This document shows, piece after piece, positions 44,271 through 52,166 of a stretch of DNA of 64,000 nucleotides. The translations under genes and the position numbers were made by a program. Source of the DNA: an uncultured Eubacteriales bacterium (lineage in GTDB: Bacteria; Bacillota; Clostridia; Oscillospirales; CAG-272). The stretch is taken from the NCBI GenBank assembly GCA_934401725.1, contig CAKRSS010000001.1, forward strand, positions 36,106-100,105, given 5' to 3'. Below the pieces are notes generated by a model. It made no database searches. It saw only the letters and a list, made by a program, of their open reading frames with translations, and was not told the origin of the DNA. Numbering within the stretch: the stretch's first letter is position 1; each line of letters starts with the position of its first letter.

Positions 44271-44276
44271 TGTGGG

Positions 44277-45155
44277 TTATTCAAGGGGGATAAGCACACT
44301 TATCCACTCGCTCGCGCTGTCCCCGTTGATGACGCGGAAGCTCATGGTGCAGGCCACTCGCTGGCCTTCAAGTGTAGTGAGCGTTCTGCTTTCGCTCAAC
44401 TCGATGTTATTCAGCTTGGTTGTGAGGGAAGCGTTTATTATTTCCCTGATTTTGGCGTCTGTGAAGCCGGTAGGAATTGCGTTTTGGTCAAATGCGCCGA
44501 CGTTGGATGCAATGTACGATAAAAGCTCGCCTTTTTCTGACAGCTTGAAGGTTATTGCTTCTGTGGTGCTGTATACTCCGTTGATTTTGTCGACAACAGG
44601 CTCGAATACAACCCAGACGGTTGAAGCGCTTGTGTCGGGGAGCTTCGCGTCAAAGCGAGCGGCAGTTTCCTCACCAAATATCCGAACGAGATAATCTTTA
44701 GCCTTCTCCAACGCTTCTTCGGGGGATAGCGCATCCTTGGCGTCAACAAAATCGGCTATATGCGAAAATGATGCAGCGCTCGCATATTGCCTTATATTTC
44801 CCGATGAGTCGACCTCAAACACATCGCCCTGCTCGGATCTGTATTCAAAACAGGCAATTCCGTAACCGACTGATTTTTTGCTTTTATAAGAAACGGTATA
44901 CTGCTGTTCTAAAAGTGTCAGCGATATTTCGGTTTGCTGGGGGTCCGGCAGGCGTTCAGGCTGCAATGATATTAAATTGCGTTCTGATTTTACGTCTTGC
45001 CGCAAATCTCCGAGATAATCGGGAGAAAAGTAAGCTGTGAGGGCGGTGTATTGTTCGTCGTCGGAGCCTTTTTTGTCTTCCGGTGCTGTCGCACACGAGA
45101 AGAGACATAGAAAAATACACGTGATGCAAATAGCGGTCAATGCCTTTCTTTTCAT
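44277..45155 (-). CDS. Lipoprotein paralogue 3 (PepSY-like?)
   Basis: 292 residues, lipobox LFSC (Cys 21). Closest to paralogue 1: LSPEEALEKAKDYLVRIFG, STVWVVFEPVVDKING, IPTGFTDAKIREIINASL, ending SVLIPLE. ATG 45155 chosen by AAGGAG upstream; ATG 45176 rejected because it precedes the RBS. First of the three lipoproteins after the caspase-like gene, 47 bases from its stop, so likely on the same transcript. Confidence 0.7.
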   Translation of the reverse strand: MKRKALTAICITCIFLCLFSCATAPEDKKGSDDEQYTALTAYFSPDYLGDLRQDVKSERNLISLQPERLPDPQQTEISLTLLEQQYTVSYKSKKSVGYGIACFEYRSEQGDVFEVDSSGNIRQYASAASFSHIADFVDAKDALSPEEALEKAKDYLVRIFGEETAARFDAKLPDTSASTVWVVFEPVVDKINGVYSTTEAITFKLSEKGELLSYIASNVGAFDQNAIPTGFTDAKIREIINASLTTKLNNIELSESRTLTTLEGQRVACTMSFRVINGDSASEWISVLIPLE

Positions 45156-45202
45156 GGCTAAAATCTCCTTAATCAATGCACGTTATTTGAGAGTTTCGGT
45201 AA

Positions 45203-46882
45203 TTAATTGCTGAATTTTGCCGTATTCCCACACACATCATAGAAGAAGGGCTTATAGGATTCTGTTCCCAAACCTCTTGTGTCAGAAATGGCCTGATAAA
45301 AAGCGTCTCTCATCAATATAAGTTGACTGCCATAATGTTCAGAATAATATTCAAAAATAATTTTAGTAAAGCTCTGAACCTTTGCGCAGTCTGCTAGCCC
45401 GTCAAAGCCTATTGCGCAACTTGCCCCTTTGCCGACTATCGCTCTAACAAAGTTTGATGACGAGCTGTTGGTGTATTCTCCTTCAGCAGAGTGGCACGAT
45501 ATGAGCAATGCACAGTCGAGATTTCTTAAAGAATTGGCTGCCAATCCGTTTATATCGGAAAGTTCAAACTTTAAAGTTCCGCCTAAGTTTCGACCTAAAC
45601 TATCCCGAGCATTTAATATGAAATGGTCCTGACTTCCATGCACCATTAAAGTTAAAATGTCACTTTGGGTGAAAACATCCTCAACATCGTCGATAGCCAA
45701 AGCCGGGGTTGCTCCGGTGGTAAATAAGAGATTTTGATTGTCATACCCGCGTAGGTACAGCGCAGGGCATGCGTAATTGAATATATAGGCGTGTGAGGTG
45801 TTATGTGAGAAATCTTCTGCCGCGTAAATTGTCAGGTCGTAATTGTAGTAATAATGGGATCGTATTATACGCCATCTGCCAGTTTGATTGCTTGAAGCAA
45901 CAAGATTGGGCGCGTTTGAACTTATCCCTAATACTATTGAGGCAGTGCCGTTGGAGACTGCATTTTTAGGGGCGATGTGATAATAATTGCCGGTCTTTAT
46001 GATTTTCCACAGGCATTTGTCTTTTGAGAACGATCCCCGAATAGAAAGCGACGCACCAACAGACGCACCCGAATAACTCAAATAGCCGCCATCCTGCAAT
46101 ATGGAAAAGCAACGGCCGCCTTCGTATTTTGCATACCACTCAAATAATTCACTATTGTTGAATGGACTGCAGGAGACTGTTCCATAGGAAGAATCGCAGC
46201 CTAACATCTTATCGTTAATTGCATATTCAGTATTATATTGCTGAATATGAATGGAGCCCTCCTGAAGTCCATGATACGGGGCGGATTCTGTAAGATATAG
46301 TCGAACCGATCCATTTGTGCTGGGACTATACTGGCGCAGATAATAGGAACTGTTGAAGCCAATAGCAAGCGTGTAATTACTGCACTTAGTAAGAAGCCTG
46401 TATCGCATACTCGTTCCTATCTGCTCAACCCGGAACAATTGTCCGGTTGAATAGCCGGAAGAGGGGCGGCTGCTGATTACTACTTCAGCATCGGTAGACG
46501 AAGAATTGTTTTTTACGGTCAGATATTTATCGCTGTGTGTGTCTTGAATTGCGTAGTCGGAACCGTGCTTGATGAACCGCCATTCCTGGCATTCATCCCC
46601 GTTATAGGGATAGGTCCAAACCACGGAGTTGTCGGCGGTTTGTGCGTTTTGAAAGTCAAATACCCTGTTGTTTACATTTTGAGTTCCAATGGTGTAAATT
46701 CGATTTGGTTCGGGCGTTCCCGCCATGACGTCGCCGTTTTCTCTCGCGGAGTATTCGGCGAATATACTGAGCGGGGCGAGTAAAATGAAGCAAATCATAC
46801 AGAATGTCAGGACTTTTGTGAATTTTCTTTTCGTTTGTGTTCCGCCGTGCTCGTGTTTTTTGGAAATTGGCGCCATCTCCAT
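45203..46882 (-). CDS. Secreted ricin-type lectin / caspase-like (clan CD, CHAT-like) protein
   Basis: 559 residues. A membrane-spanning signal segment lies at about 24-42 (VLTFCMICFILLAPLSIFA). Residues about 55-340 are beta-trefoil repeats with QEWRFIKHGSDYAIQ, KCLWKIIKTGNYYHIA and RWRIIRSHYY, the QxW pattern of ricin-type lectins. The C-terminal domain has TLMVHGSQDHFIL (His near 415) and ALLISCHSAEG (Cys near 463), spaced like the His-Cys pair of caspase/CHAT/gingipain peptidases. Visibly AT-richer than its neighbours. ATG 46882 sits at the predicted transcription start, so the mRNA may be leaderless. Followed by three paralogous lipoproteins. Confidence 0.72.
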   Translation of the reverse strand: MEMAPISKKHEHGGTQTKRKFTKVLTFCMICFILLAPLSIFAEYSARENGDVMAGTPEPNRIYTIGTQNVNNRVFDFQNAQTADNSVVWTYPYNGDECQEWRFIKHGSDYAIQDTHSDKYLTVKNNSSSTDAEVVISSRPSSGYSTGQLFRVEQIGTSMRYRLLTKCSNYTLAIGFNSSYYLRQYSPSTNGSVRLYLTESAPYHGLQEGSIHIQQYNTEYAINDKMLGCDSSYGTVSCSPFNNSELFEWYAKYEGGRCFSILQDGGYLSYSGASVGASLSIRGSFSKDKCLWKIIKTGNYYHIAPKNAVSNGTASIVLGISSNAPNLVASSNQTGRWRIIRSHYYYNYDLTIYAAEDFSHNTSHAYIFNYACPALYLRGYDNQNLLFTTGATPALAIDDVEDVFTQSDILTLMVHGSQDHFILNARDSLGRNLGGTLKFELSDINGLAANSLRNLDCALLISCHSAEGEYTNSSSSNFVRAIVGKGASCAIGFDGLADCAKVQSFTKIIFEYYSEHYGSQLILMRDAFYQAISDTRGLGTESYKPFFYDVCGNTAKFSN

Positions 46883-46886
46883 ATTT

Positions 46887-46915
46887 ATGATATCATATTC
46901 TTGCCAACCTGTCAA
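46887..46915 (-). promoter_or_regulatory. Promoter of caspase-like/lipoprotein cluster
   Basis: Minus strand: TTGACA (46915-46910), 17-bp spacer, TATCAT (46892-46887). The predicted start falls at about 46880, on the annotated ATG. Confidence 0.8.
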
Positions 46916-47008
46916 TACAACATTTTGCCTGAAAATTGGTCAAATTTTCTGTGCAATTTGTCGCGTTCCTCGCCTGCACTAAATAAACTTTATGCTACAA
47001 ATGCAGAC

Positions 47009-47052
47009 AAAAAGCGCTCCTCCTGCGGCTTTTGCCACTGGGAAGCGCTTTT
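47009..47052 (-). terminator. Terminator of FAD-oxidoreductase gene
   Basis: Arms AAAAGCGCT (47010-47018) and AGCGCTTTT (47044-47052) with a long loop; the U-run is on the minus strand. Confidence 0.75.
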
Positions 47053-47062
47053 GTATAGCTGT

Positions 47063-48436
47063 TTATTTGCCGGTGATGCAGTCGGCGACGTATATGCCCA
47101 TCGCGCCGGACTGGGAAAGGCCACGGCAGATGCCGCTGCCGTCGCCGATTATGTAGACGTTCGGCACGAGCTCGAAGCGGTCGTTCATAAAGACGGGGCG
47201 TATGGAGTAGTATTTGCTCTCACAGCCGTAGAGCAGGGTGTCGTCGTTGGCGGTGCCGGGCGCGACCTGGTCGAGCGCGTACAGCGTTTCGATGATGTTG
47301 GTCAGCGTGCGGTGGGGAAGGACGAGCGAAATGTCGCCCGCCGTCGCTTTGAGCGTCGGAATGACGCTGTTCTGGCCGAGACGGTGGTCGTTGGTACGGC
47401 GGCCGCGGATGAGGTCGCCGAAGCGCTGAACCAGCACGTTTCCGTTGCCTATCATGTTCGCCAGACGCGAGATGTTCTCGGCGTACTGCGTGGGCTGGTC
47501 GAACGGCGCGGTGAAGTGGATGCTTGAGAGTATGGCGAAGTTGCAGTTGTCCGTCTTTTTTTCGGGCTCTGCGAAGGCGTGACCGTTGGCTGTGATGATG
47601 CCGTGGTTGTTCTCGGCCGAGACTATGCCGCCCTTGTTGAAGCAGAACATGCGGCAGCGATCCTCAAAAGTCTTTGTGCGGTAAAGAATTTTCGGCTCGT
47701 ATATTTTATCCGAAAACTCGCGCCAGATGAGATCCTTCATTTCTACGCGAACGCCGATGTCGACCGAGTTTGAAAGCATGCGGACGCCGTGCTCGTTGCA
47801 GAAGTTCTCGACGAATGCAGCGCCGCCGCGTCCGGTCGCGATGATGATGTGAGATGCGGACAGCTCGTCCCCTCCCGCCATGTGGAGCAGGTAGTCGCCA
47901 TCCTTGCCGGTGACGCCGGTGCACTCGCAGTTTGAGTGCATTTCGACGCCCATCTCGTCCAGCGCGTGGATGAGGTTGCGCATGGTGAGGAAGTTGTTGT
48001 CGGTGCCGAGGTGCTTGACGTTCATGTCGAGCAGGCGCAGGTTGTGCTGCAGGCACTTGAGCGCCAGCGCTGCGTTGGAGCGGTATATCTCGGGCACGCC
48101 CGAGGTGCAGTATTCGTTAAGTATTTTGTCGACTTCGTTGATGTAGAAATTGGCTCTGTCGTCGCCCAGCTCCTCGCCGAGAGTGCCTCCGTACGCGGTG
48201 CCGAGATTGAATTTACCGTCCGAGAATGCTCCCGCACCGGCAAACCCGGACGTTATCGAGCAAATCTTGCAGTGTGCGCAGGTCTTGTCCTTACCTGCGG
48301 GACAGTGGCGATGGTCAATTGTGTTGCCTCGCTCGAGAATCACAATTTTCAGCGAGGGGTCGTTGCGATGGAGACGGTAGGCTGCCATGAGGCCTCCGAT
48401 GCCGCCGCCGATGATGGCTACATCGAATCTTTTCAT
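47063..48436 (-). CDS. FAD-dependent dehydrogenase (COG2509-like)
   Basis: 457 residues. FAD-binding Rossmann motif IIGGGIGGLMAAYRL at the N-terminus, then a cysteine-rich stretch CPAGKDKTCAHCKICSI before GFAGAGAFSDGKFNLG. Later SHIIIATGRGG, a second dinucleotide loop, and the C-terminal VYIIGDGSGICRGLSQSGAMG, the FAD-proximal GD box. Belongs to the uncharacterised FAD dehydrogenase group common in Clostridia. ATG 48436 chosen as the GxGxxG-proximal start. Own consensus promoter. Confidence 0.88.
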   Translation of the reverse strand: MKRFDVAIIGGGIGGLMAAYRLHRNDPSLKIVILERGNTIDHRHCPAGKDKTCAHCKICSITSGFAGAGAFSDGKFNLGTAYGGTLGEELGDDRANFYINEVDKILNEYCTSGVPEIYRSNAALALKCLQHNLRLLDMNVKHLGTDNNFLTMRNLIHALDEMGVEMHSNCECTGVTGKDGDYLLHMAGGDELSASHIIIATGRGGAAFVENFCNEHGVRMLSNSVDIGVRVEMKDLIWREFSDKIYEPKILYRTKTFEDRCRMFCFNKGGIVSAENNHGIITANGHAFAEPEKKTDNCNFAILSSIHFTAPFDQPTQYAENISRLANMIGNGNVLVQRFGDLIRGRRTNDHRLGQNSVIPTLKATAGDISLVLPHRTLTNIIETLYALDQVAPGTANDDTLLYGCESKYYSIRPVFMNDRFELVPNVYIIGDGSGICRGLSQSGAMGIYVADCITGK

Positions 48437-48537
48437 TTTATCCCTTTTTCTATCTGGCGCAGTGCAGATAACGGCGCTCCGGCTGTGAATTACATATACT
48501 ATGTAGCCGCGCAGGCCGCGTGTTCTCACAATATTAT

Positions 48538-48566
48538 ATTATACCATATCTCGAGCGCCGTGTCAA
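48538..48566 (-). promoter_or_regulatory. Consensus promoter for FAD dehydrogenase
   Basis: Minus strand: perfect TTGACA (48566-48561), 17-bp spacer, perfect TATAAT (48543-48538), preceded by TATGG; about 100 bases of leader follow. Confidence 0.9.
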
Positions 48567-48645
48567 CACAAATTATGCGCCGACTGACGCAATCCGGCAA
48601 ATAAAACGGGCGCGTCGTTGCATAATAATGGTGTGAGGTGAGAGC

Positions 48646-49737
48646 ATGAAAACTGATTGGCGAAACCTGGCGGCGCAGCTCATCTGCGCGGCGACAGGGC
48701 TTGCGGCGGCCTACTTCGCGGTGAAGTACTTACTTTGCGCGCTGCTACCGTTTTTGATAGCGTGGGGTGTGGCGCTGGCGGTGTCTCCTGCGGCGGCGTG
48801 GCTTTCGGGGCGGACGCACACGCCGCGCTGGCTGTGGGTCGTGATAATACTTGTCCTCGGGCTCGGGACGCTCGCGGGCATCCTTTGGCTTGCGGTCGAC
48901 CGGCTCGTGCTTGAGACGGGGGCGCTTTTGTCGCGACTCGGTGAGATACGCGCGTCCGACATTTCGGGCATGATCGACCGCGTCATCTCGCGCCTGCCGC
49001 TGCTCGACGAGCTGGCGGGCGCGGGCGCAGACGAGCGTGCGCAGATAGTGGGCGTGCTCATGGACGCGCTGAGCGGCGTGCTGACCTGGCTCGGCGGAAC
49101 GCTGTCCTCCTTTGCGCTGCGGACGGTGACGGGACTCCCGTCCGGACTGCTCGCGCTGACGGTGACGGTCGTGGCCTGTTTTTACTTTTCGCTTCAGCTC
49201 GACGCAATACACGCCGCGCTGTCGGCGCTGCTGCCCGAGCGTGCGCGAGCCGCCATGTCTGGCGGCGACGGCGCGCAGCCCATGCGTCGGCGGGTGACGC
49301 GCGGCCTTTGGCGCTGGCTCCGGGCATACGGAATACTTTTCTTCATGACGTTCGGCGAGCTGCTGGCCGGATTTTTGATGCTTGGGGTGGACTATGCGCT
49401 GCTCGTGGCGCTGCTCGTGGCGGTCATTGACCTTTTGCCCGTGCTCGGAACGGGCACGGTGCTGGTTCCGTGGGCGCTTTGGTGTCTCGTCACCGGACAG
49501 GTGGGGCGGGGAATCGGCCTGCTTGTGCTTTACGGCGTGATAACGGTCGTGCGGCAGGTTGCTGAGCCGCATGTGGTCGGGAGCAGCTTCGGGATGCACC
49601 CGCTGCTGTCGCTGATGGCGATGTACGTCGGGTTCCGGCTGCTCGGAGTTGTCGGAATGATTCTTTTCCCGGCAATTCTAGTGCTCATCGGCATATGGAG
49701 GCCGTGGGAGACGGAAAAAGAGCCCACAGTCAAGTGA
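48646..49737 (+). CDS. ytvI: Sporulation membrane protein YtvI (AI-2E transporter family)
   Basis: 363 residues, PerM/AI-2E fold with about eight membrane helices: paired N-terminal helices (LICAATGLAAAYFAVKYLL, LPFLIAWGVALAVSPAAAW), an extended amphipathic middle region, and the conserved C-terminal VDYALLVALLVAVIDLLPVLGTGTVLVPWALW and HPLLSLMAMYVGFRLLGVVGM. YtvI is the sporulation-linked member, fitting an endospore-forming lineage. RBS GAGGTGAG upstream. The stop codon lies inside the terminator hairpin. Confidence 0.85.
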   Translation: MKTDWRNLAAQLICAATGLAAAYFAVKYLLCALLPFLIAWGVALAVSPAAAWLSGRTHTPRWLWVVIILVLGLGTLAGILWLAVDRLVLETGALLSRLGEIRASDISGMIDRVISRLPLLDELAGAGADERAQIVGVLMDALSGVLTWLGGTLSSFALRTVTGLPSGLLALTVTVVACFYFSLQLDAIHAALSALLPERARAAMSGGDGAQPMRRRVTRGLWRWLRAYGILFFMTFGELLAGFLMLGVDYALLVALLVAVIDLLPVLGTGTVLVPWALWCLVTGQVGRGIGLLVLYGVITVVRQVAEPHVVGSSFGMHPLLSLMAMYVGFRLLGVVGMILFPAILVLIGIWRPWETEKEPTVK

Positions 49738-49755
49738 CTGTGGGCTGATTTTTTA
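49721..49755. terminator. Bidirectional terminator overlapping the ytvI stop
   Basis: Perfect 12-bp stem AGCCCACAGTCA (49721-49732) / TGACTGTGGGCT (49735-49746), two-base loop, T-run to the right. It also ends the five-gene minus operon. Confidence 0.9.
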
Positions 49756-49799
49756 TGTACCACCGTGCGACTGCGCTATCACAACTGCGCAGTGAAGCA

Positions 49800-50660
49800 T
49801 CAAGCGCGTCCGGCAGAGCCGCACACGTTTATGCGCTCGCGGACGACCTCCGAAACAAGCTCCATTCCGGCCTTGCCCGGCTTTTTGGGGTCGAACAGGG
49901 CGGGGTCTTTAAGCGTGTTCCGCCAGCCGCCGGTGAAGGCCTGGCGCAGCTCGGTCGCAAAGTTGACCTTGCAGATGCCGCGCTCAACGCACTCACGAAC
50001 GGCCTCGGTCGTGAGTCCCGAAGCGCCGTGAAGCACGAGCGGGAGATCAAGTCCGGCTGCGACGAGGTGATCGCGGATGGCGGCGAGCCGCACGGTGTCA
50101 AGCACGGGTGTCGTGCGGTAGACGCCGTGAGCGGTACCGATGGCGACCGCCAGCGAGCTGACTGCCGTCCGGCGAACGAAATCGACTGCGGTGTCGGGGT
50201 CAGTGTAGCCCGGCGAGCCGCCCTCGAGGTCGTCCTCCTTGCCGCCGACGCGGCCGAGCTCTGCCTCGACCGGAATGCCTTTGACGCACGCGGTGTCGAC
50301 CACGCGGCGGGTGAGGGCGACGTTTTCATCGTACGGCAGATGCGAGCCGTCGATCATAACGGAGGAATAGCCGTTTGCCATGGCGTCGACGGCGAGACTG
50401 TAGCTGTCGCCGTGGTCAAGGTGCAGTGCGACGGGAACGCTCGCGCGCCCGGCCAGGAAATAGACCATCGTGCTGAACATCCCGCACCCCGCGTACCGTA
50501 TGGTTGATGGGGTGGTTTGCAGAATGACCGGCGAGCGCATTTGCTCCGCCGTCCGGATAACGGCCATGCACATTTCCATATTTTCAACGTTGAAGGCCCC
50601 GACGGCGTAGTGCTCGGCCTTGGCGTCAGAGAGCATGGCGGATGTGGAAACATACGGCAT
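49800..50660 (-). CDS. Class II ketose-bisphosphate aldolase
   Basis: 286 residues, zinc-dependent FbaA/GatY/KbaY type. Zinc and active-site elements: VALHLDHGDSYS (Asp/His), VPVEAELGRVGGKED, VAIGTAHGVY (His) and LVLHGASGL (His), with NFATELR at the end. Cleaves a ketose-1,6-bisphosphate such as fructose- or tagatose-bisphosphate; which one is not provable. ATG 50660 follows AAAGGAAAATAAA. Last gene of the minus operon, behind the sugar-binding protein. Confidence 0.92.
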   Translation of the reverse strand: MPYVSTSAMLSDAKAEHYAVGAFNVENMEMCMAVIRTAEQMRSPVILQTTPSTIRYAGCGMFSTMVYFLAGRASVPVALHLDHGDSYSLAVDAMANGYSSVMIDGSHLPYDENVALTRRVVDTACVKGIPVEAELGRVGGKEDDLEGGSPGYTDPDTAVDFVRRTAVSSLAVAIGTAHGVYRTTPVLDTVRLAAIRDHLVAAGLDLPLVLHGASGLTTEAVRECVERGICKVNFATELRQAFTGGWRNTLKDPALFDPKKPGKAGMELVSEVVRERINVCGSAGRA

Positions 50661-50683
50661 TTTATTTTCCTTTCGTCGGCTTA

Positions 50684-52144
50684 TCAGCCGAGCTTGGTGT
50701 AAATGTTGGTGACGTTCTTGGCCCAGAGCTTCTTCTGGCCGGTGGAGTAAGAGATCCAGTCGACTGTGGGATAAGAGGCCTGACGGAATGCTGAGAAGCA
50801 ACTGATCTGGTCGGCGAAGATACGGCCGGTGTCGTAGACGAGCGTGTCGTGCAGCAGGTCGAACATGCGGGCGTTATCCTCGGTGCCAAGGTATCTGTAC
50901 TGGAACGCCTCATGATAGACGACAGGAGTCAGGTTGGCTGCGCCCTCGTAGCCGAGGTACTCAAGCACCGCGCCGGACATAGTCGTGTCGGGAGCATCGA
51001 TCGGGACGCTGTACATGGTTACCCAGTAGCCGACGATGGTCGCGTAGTCCTTCTGGTCGGTGTCATACTTAGGGAAGGGGAGAATGCCGAAGTCGAACTC
51101 AACGTCCTTGAGGTAGTTCTGCACGTCGGCGATTGAGCCGCAGTGGAAGATGGAGCGACCCTCGGTGAAGGCCTTGTTTATTGCCTCGAGAGCAACGTCG
51201 CCGTTGTCATTGAGCAGGCTCTGGCAAGCCTTGAACCAGTTGACCATGCGCTCGGAGCTTACGTCGTCGGACACGCGGAGGGTGCCGTCGGACTCTGCGG
51301 TGATGTACTTGAAGCCGCCGCCGTAGAAGAAGTTATCGTAGACAACGTTGTTGGCAATGGTGATGCCGTAGGACTGGTCAACGCCGCCGTCGAGAGAGAC
51401 GTGGCCGAGAGCCAGCTCCTTGAATTTTTCAAGCGTCCAGGCCCCGTTGTCGACTATGTCGTAGACATTCTCGAGGTTGAGGTTTTTGGTCATGTCGAGG
51501 TTGACCATGACGGTGCCCATGTTACGGATGAGCGTGGGGGTGATGTCGCCGGTTGCGAAGTACAGCTTTCCGTTGATCGAGCATGCCTTGGCGATGTCGC
51601 CCGGCCACCAGGAGCTCTCGAGGTTGAGGTACTCAACGTCGTTGAGGTCGGAGTAAAGCGACTGCATGGTGCCGATAGCGGCGGCAGGGGTGTACTGACC
51701 GACGATGTCATAGGCGTGCGATTCGGTGAGAACGCTGCCTGCAACGGCCTGAATGAAGCTGTTGCGGTTTTCCCACTCACCTGCCTGCTTGACGACGTTG
51801 AGCTTGATGCCGAAGCGCTCCTCGGTGTTGAGCTTGCGGGTGTAGATTGCGTCGCCTATAAGCTCACCTGCAACGCCCTCGGAGTCCCACTCCCACTGGG
51901 TCTGGTTGGACCAGGTGAAGATTGTGAAGGTCTTGCCTGTGAATTTAACGTCGTCGGGAATCTGAATCGGAGAGATCGAGGTCTCGGCGTCGGACGATGC
52001 GTTCCCGCCGGAGGGAGTCGTGTCGGCTTGGGAAGGAGTCGTAGTGTCCTTTGAAGTGTCGTCGGGATTCTTGGCGCAGGCGGCAAAGACGACGAGCGCC
52101 GTCAGCAGAGCCAGAACCGCGGCAATGATACGAACTGATTTCAT
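50684..52144 (-). CDS. ABC transporter substrate-binding lipoprotein
   Basis: 486 residues, family 1 extracellular solute-binding protein. Lipobox FAAC (Cys 23), Thr/Ser-rich linker, then a two-domain binding fold with EERFGIKLNVVKQAGEWENR, GKLYFATGDIT and DNGAWTLEKFKEL. Likely oligosaccharide ligand. No permease genes are adjacent, so its membrane partners are elsewhere; the orphan MsmX-like ATPase is a candidate energiser. An ATG at 52153 (three codons upstream) is the alternative start; AAAGG is 4 bases before it and 13 before this one. Confidence 0.85.
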   Translation of the reverse strand: MKSVRIIAAVLALLTALVVFAACAKNPDDTSKDTTTPSQADTTPSGGNASSDAETSISPIQIPDDVKFTGKTFTIFTWSNQTQWEWDSEGVAGELIGDAIYTRKLNTEERFGIKLNVVKQAGEWENRNSFIQAVAGSVLTESHAYDIVGQYTPAAAIGTMQSLYSDLNDVEYLNLESSWWPGDIAKACSINGKLYFATGDITPTLIRNMGTVMVNLDMTKNLNLENVYDIVDNGAWTLEKFKELALGHVSLDGGVDQSYGITIANNVVYDNFFYGGGFKYITAESDGTLRVSDDVSSERMVNWFKACQSLLNDNGDVALEAINKAFTEGRSIFHCGSIADVQNYLKDVEFDFGILPFPKYDTDQKDYATIVGYWVTMYSVPIDAPDTTMSGAVLEYLGYEGAANLTPVVYHEAFQYRYLGTEDNARMFDLLHDTLVYDTGRIFADQISCFSAFRQASYPTVDWISYSTGQKKLWAKNVTNIYTKLG

Positions 52145-52166
52145 AGTTAGCATTCTACCTTTCTTT

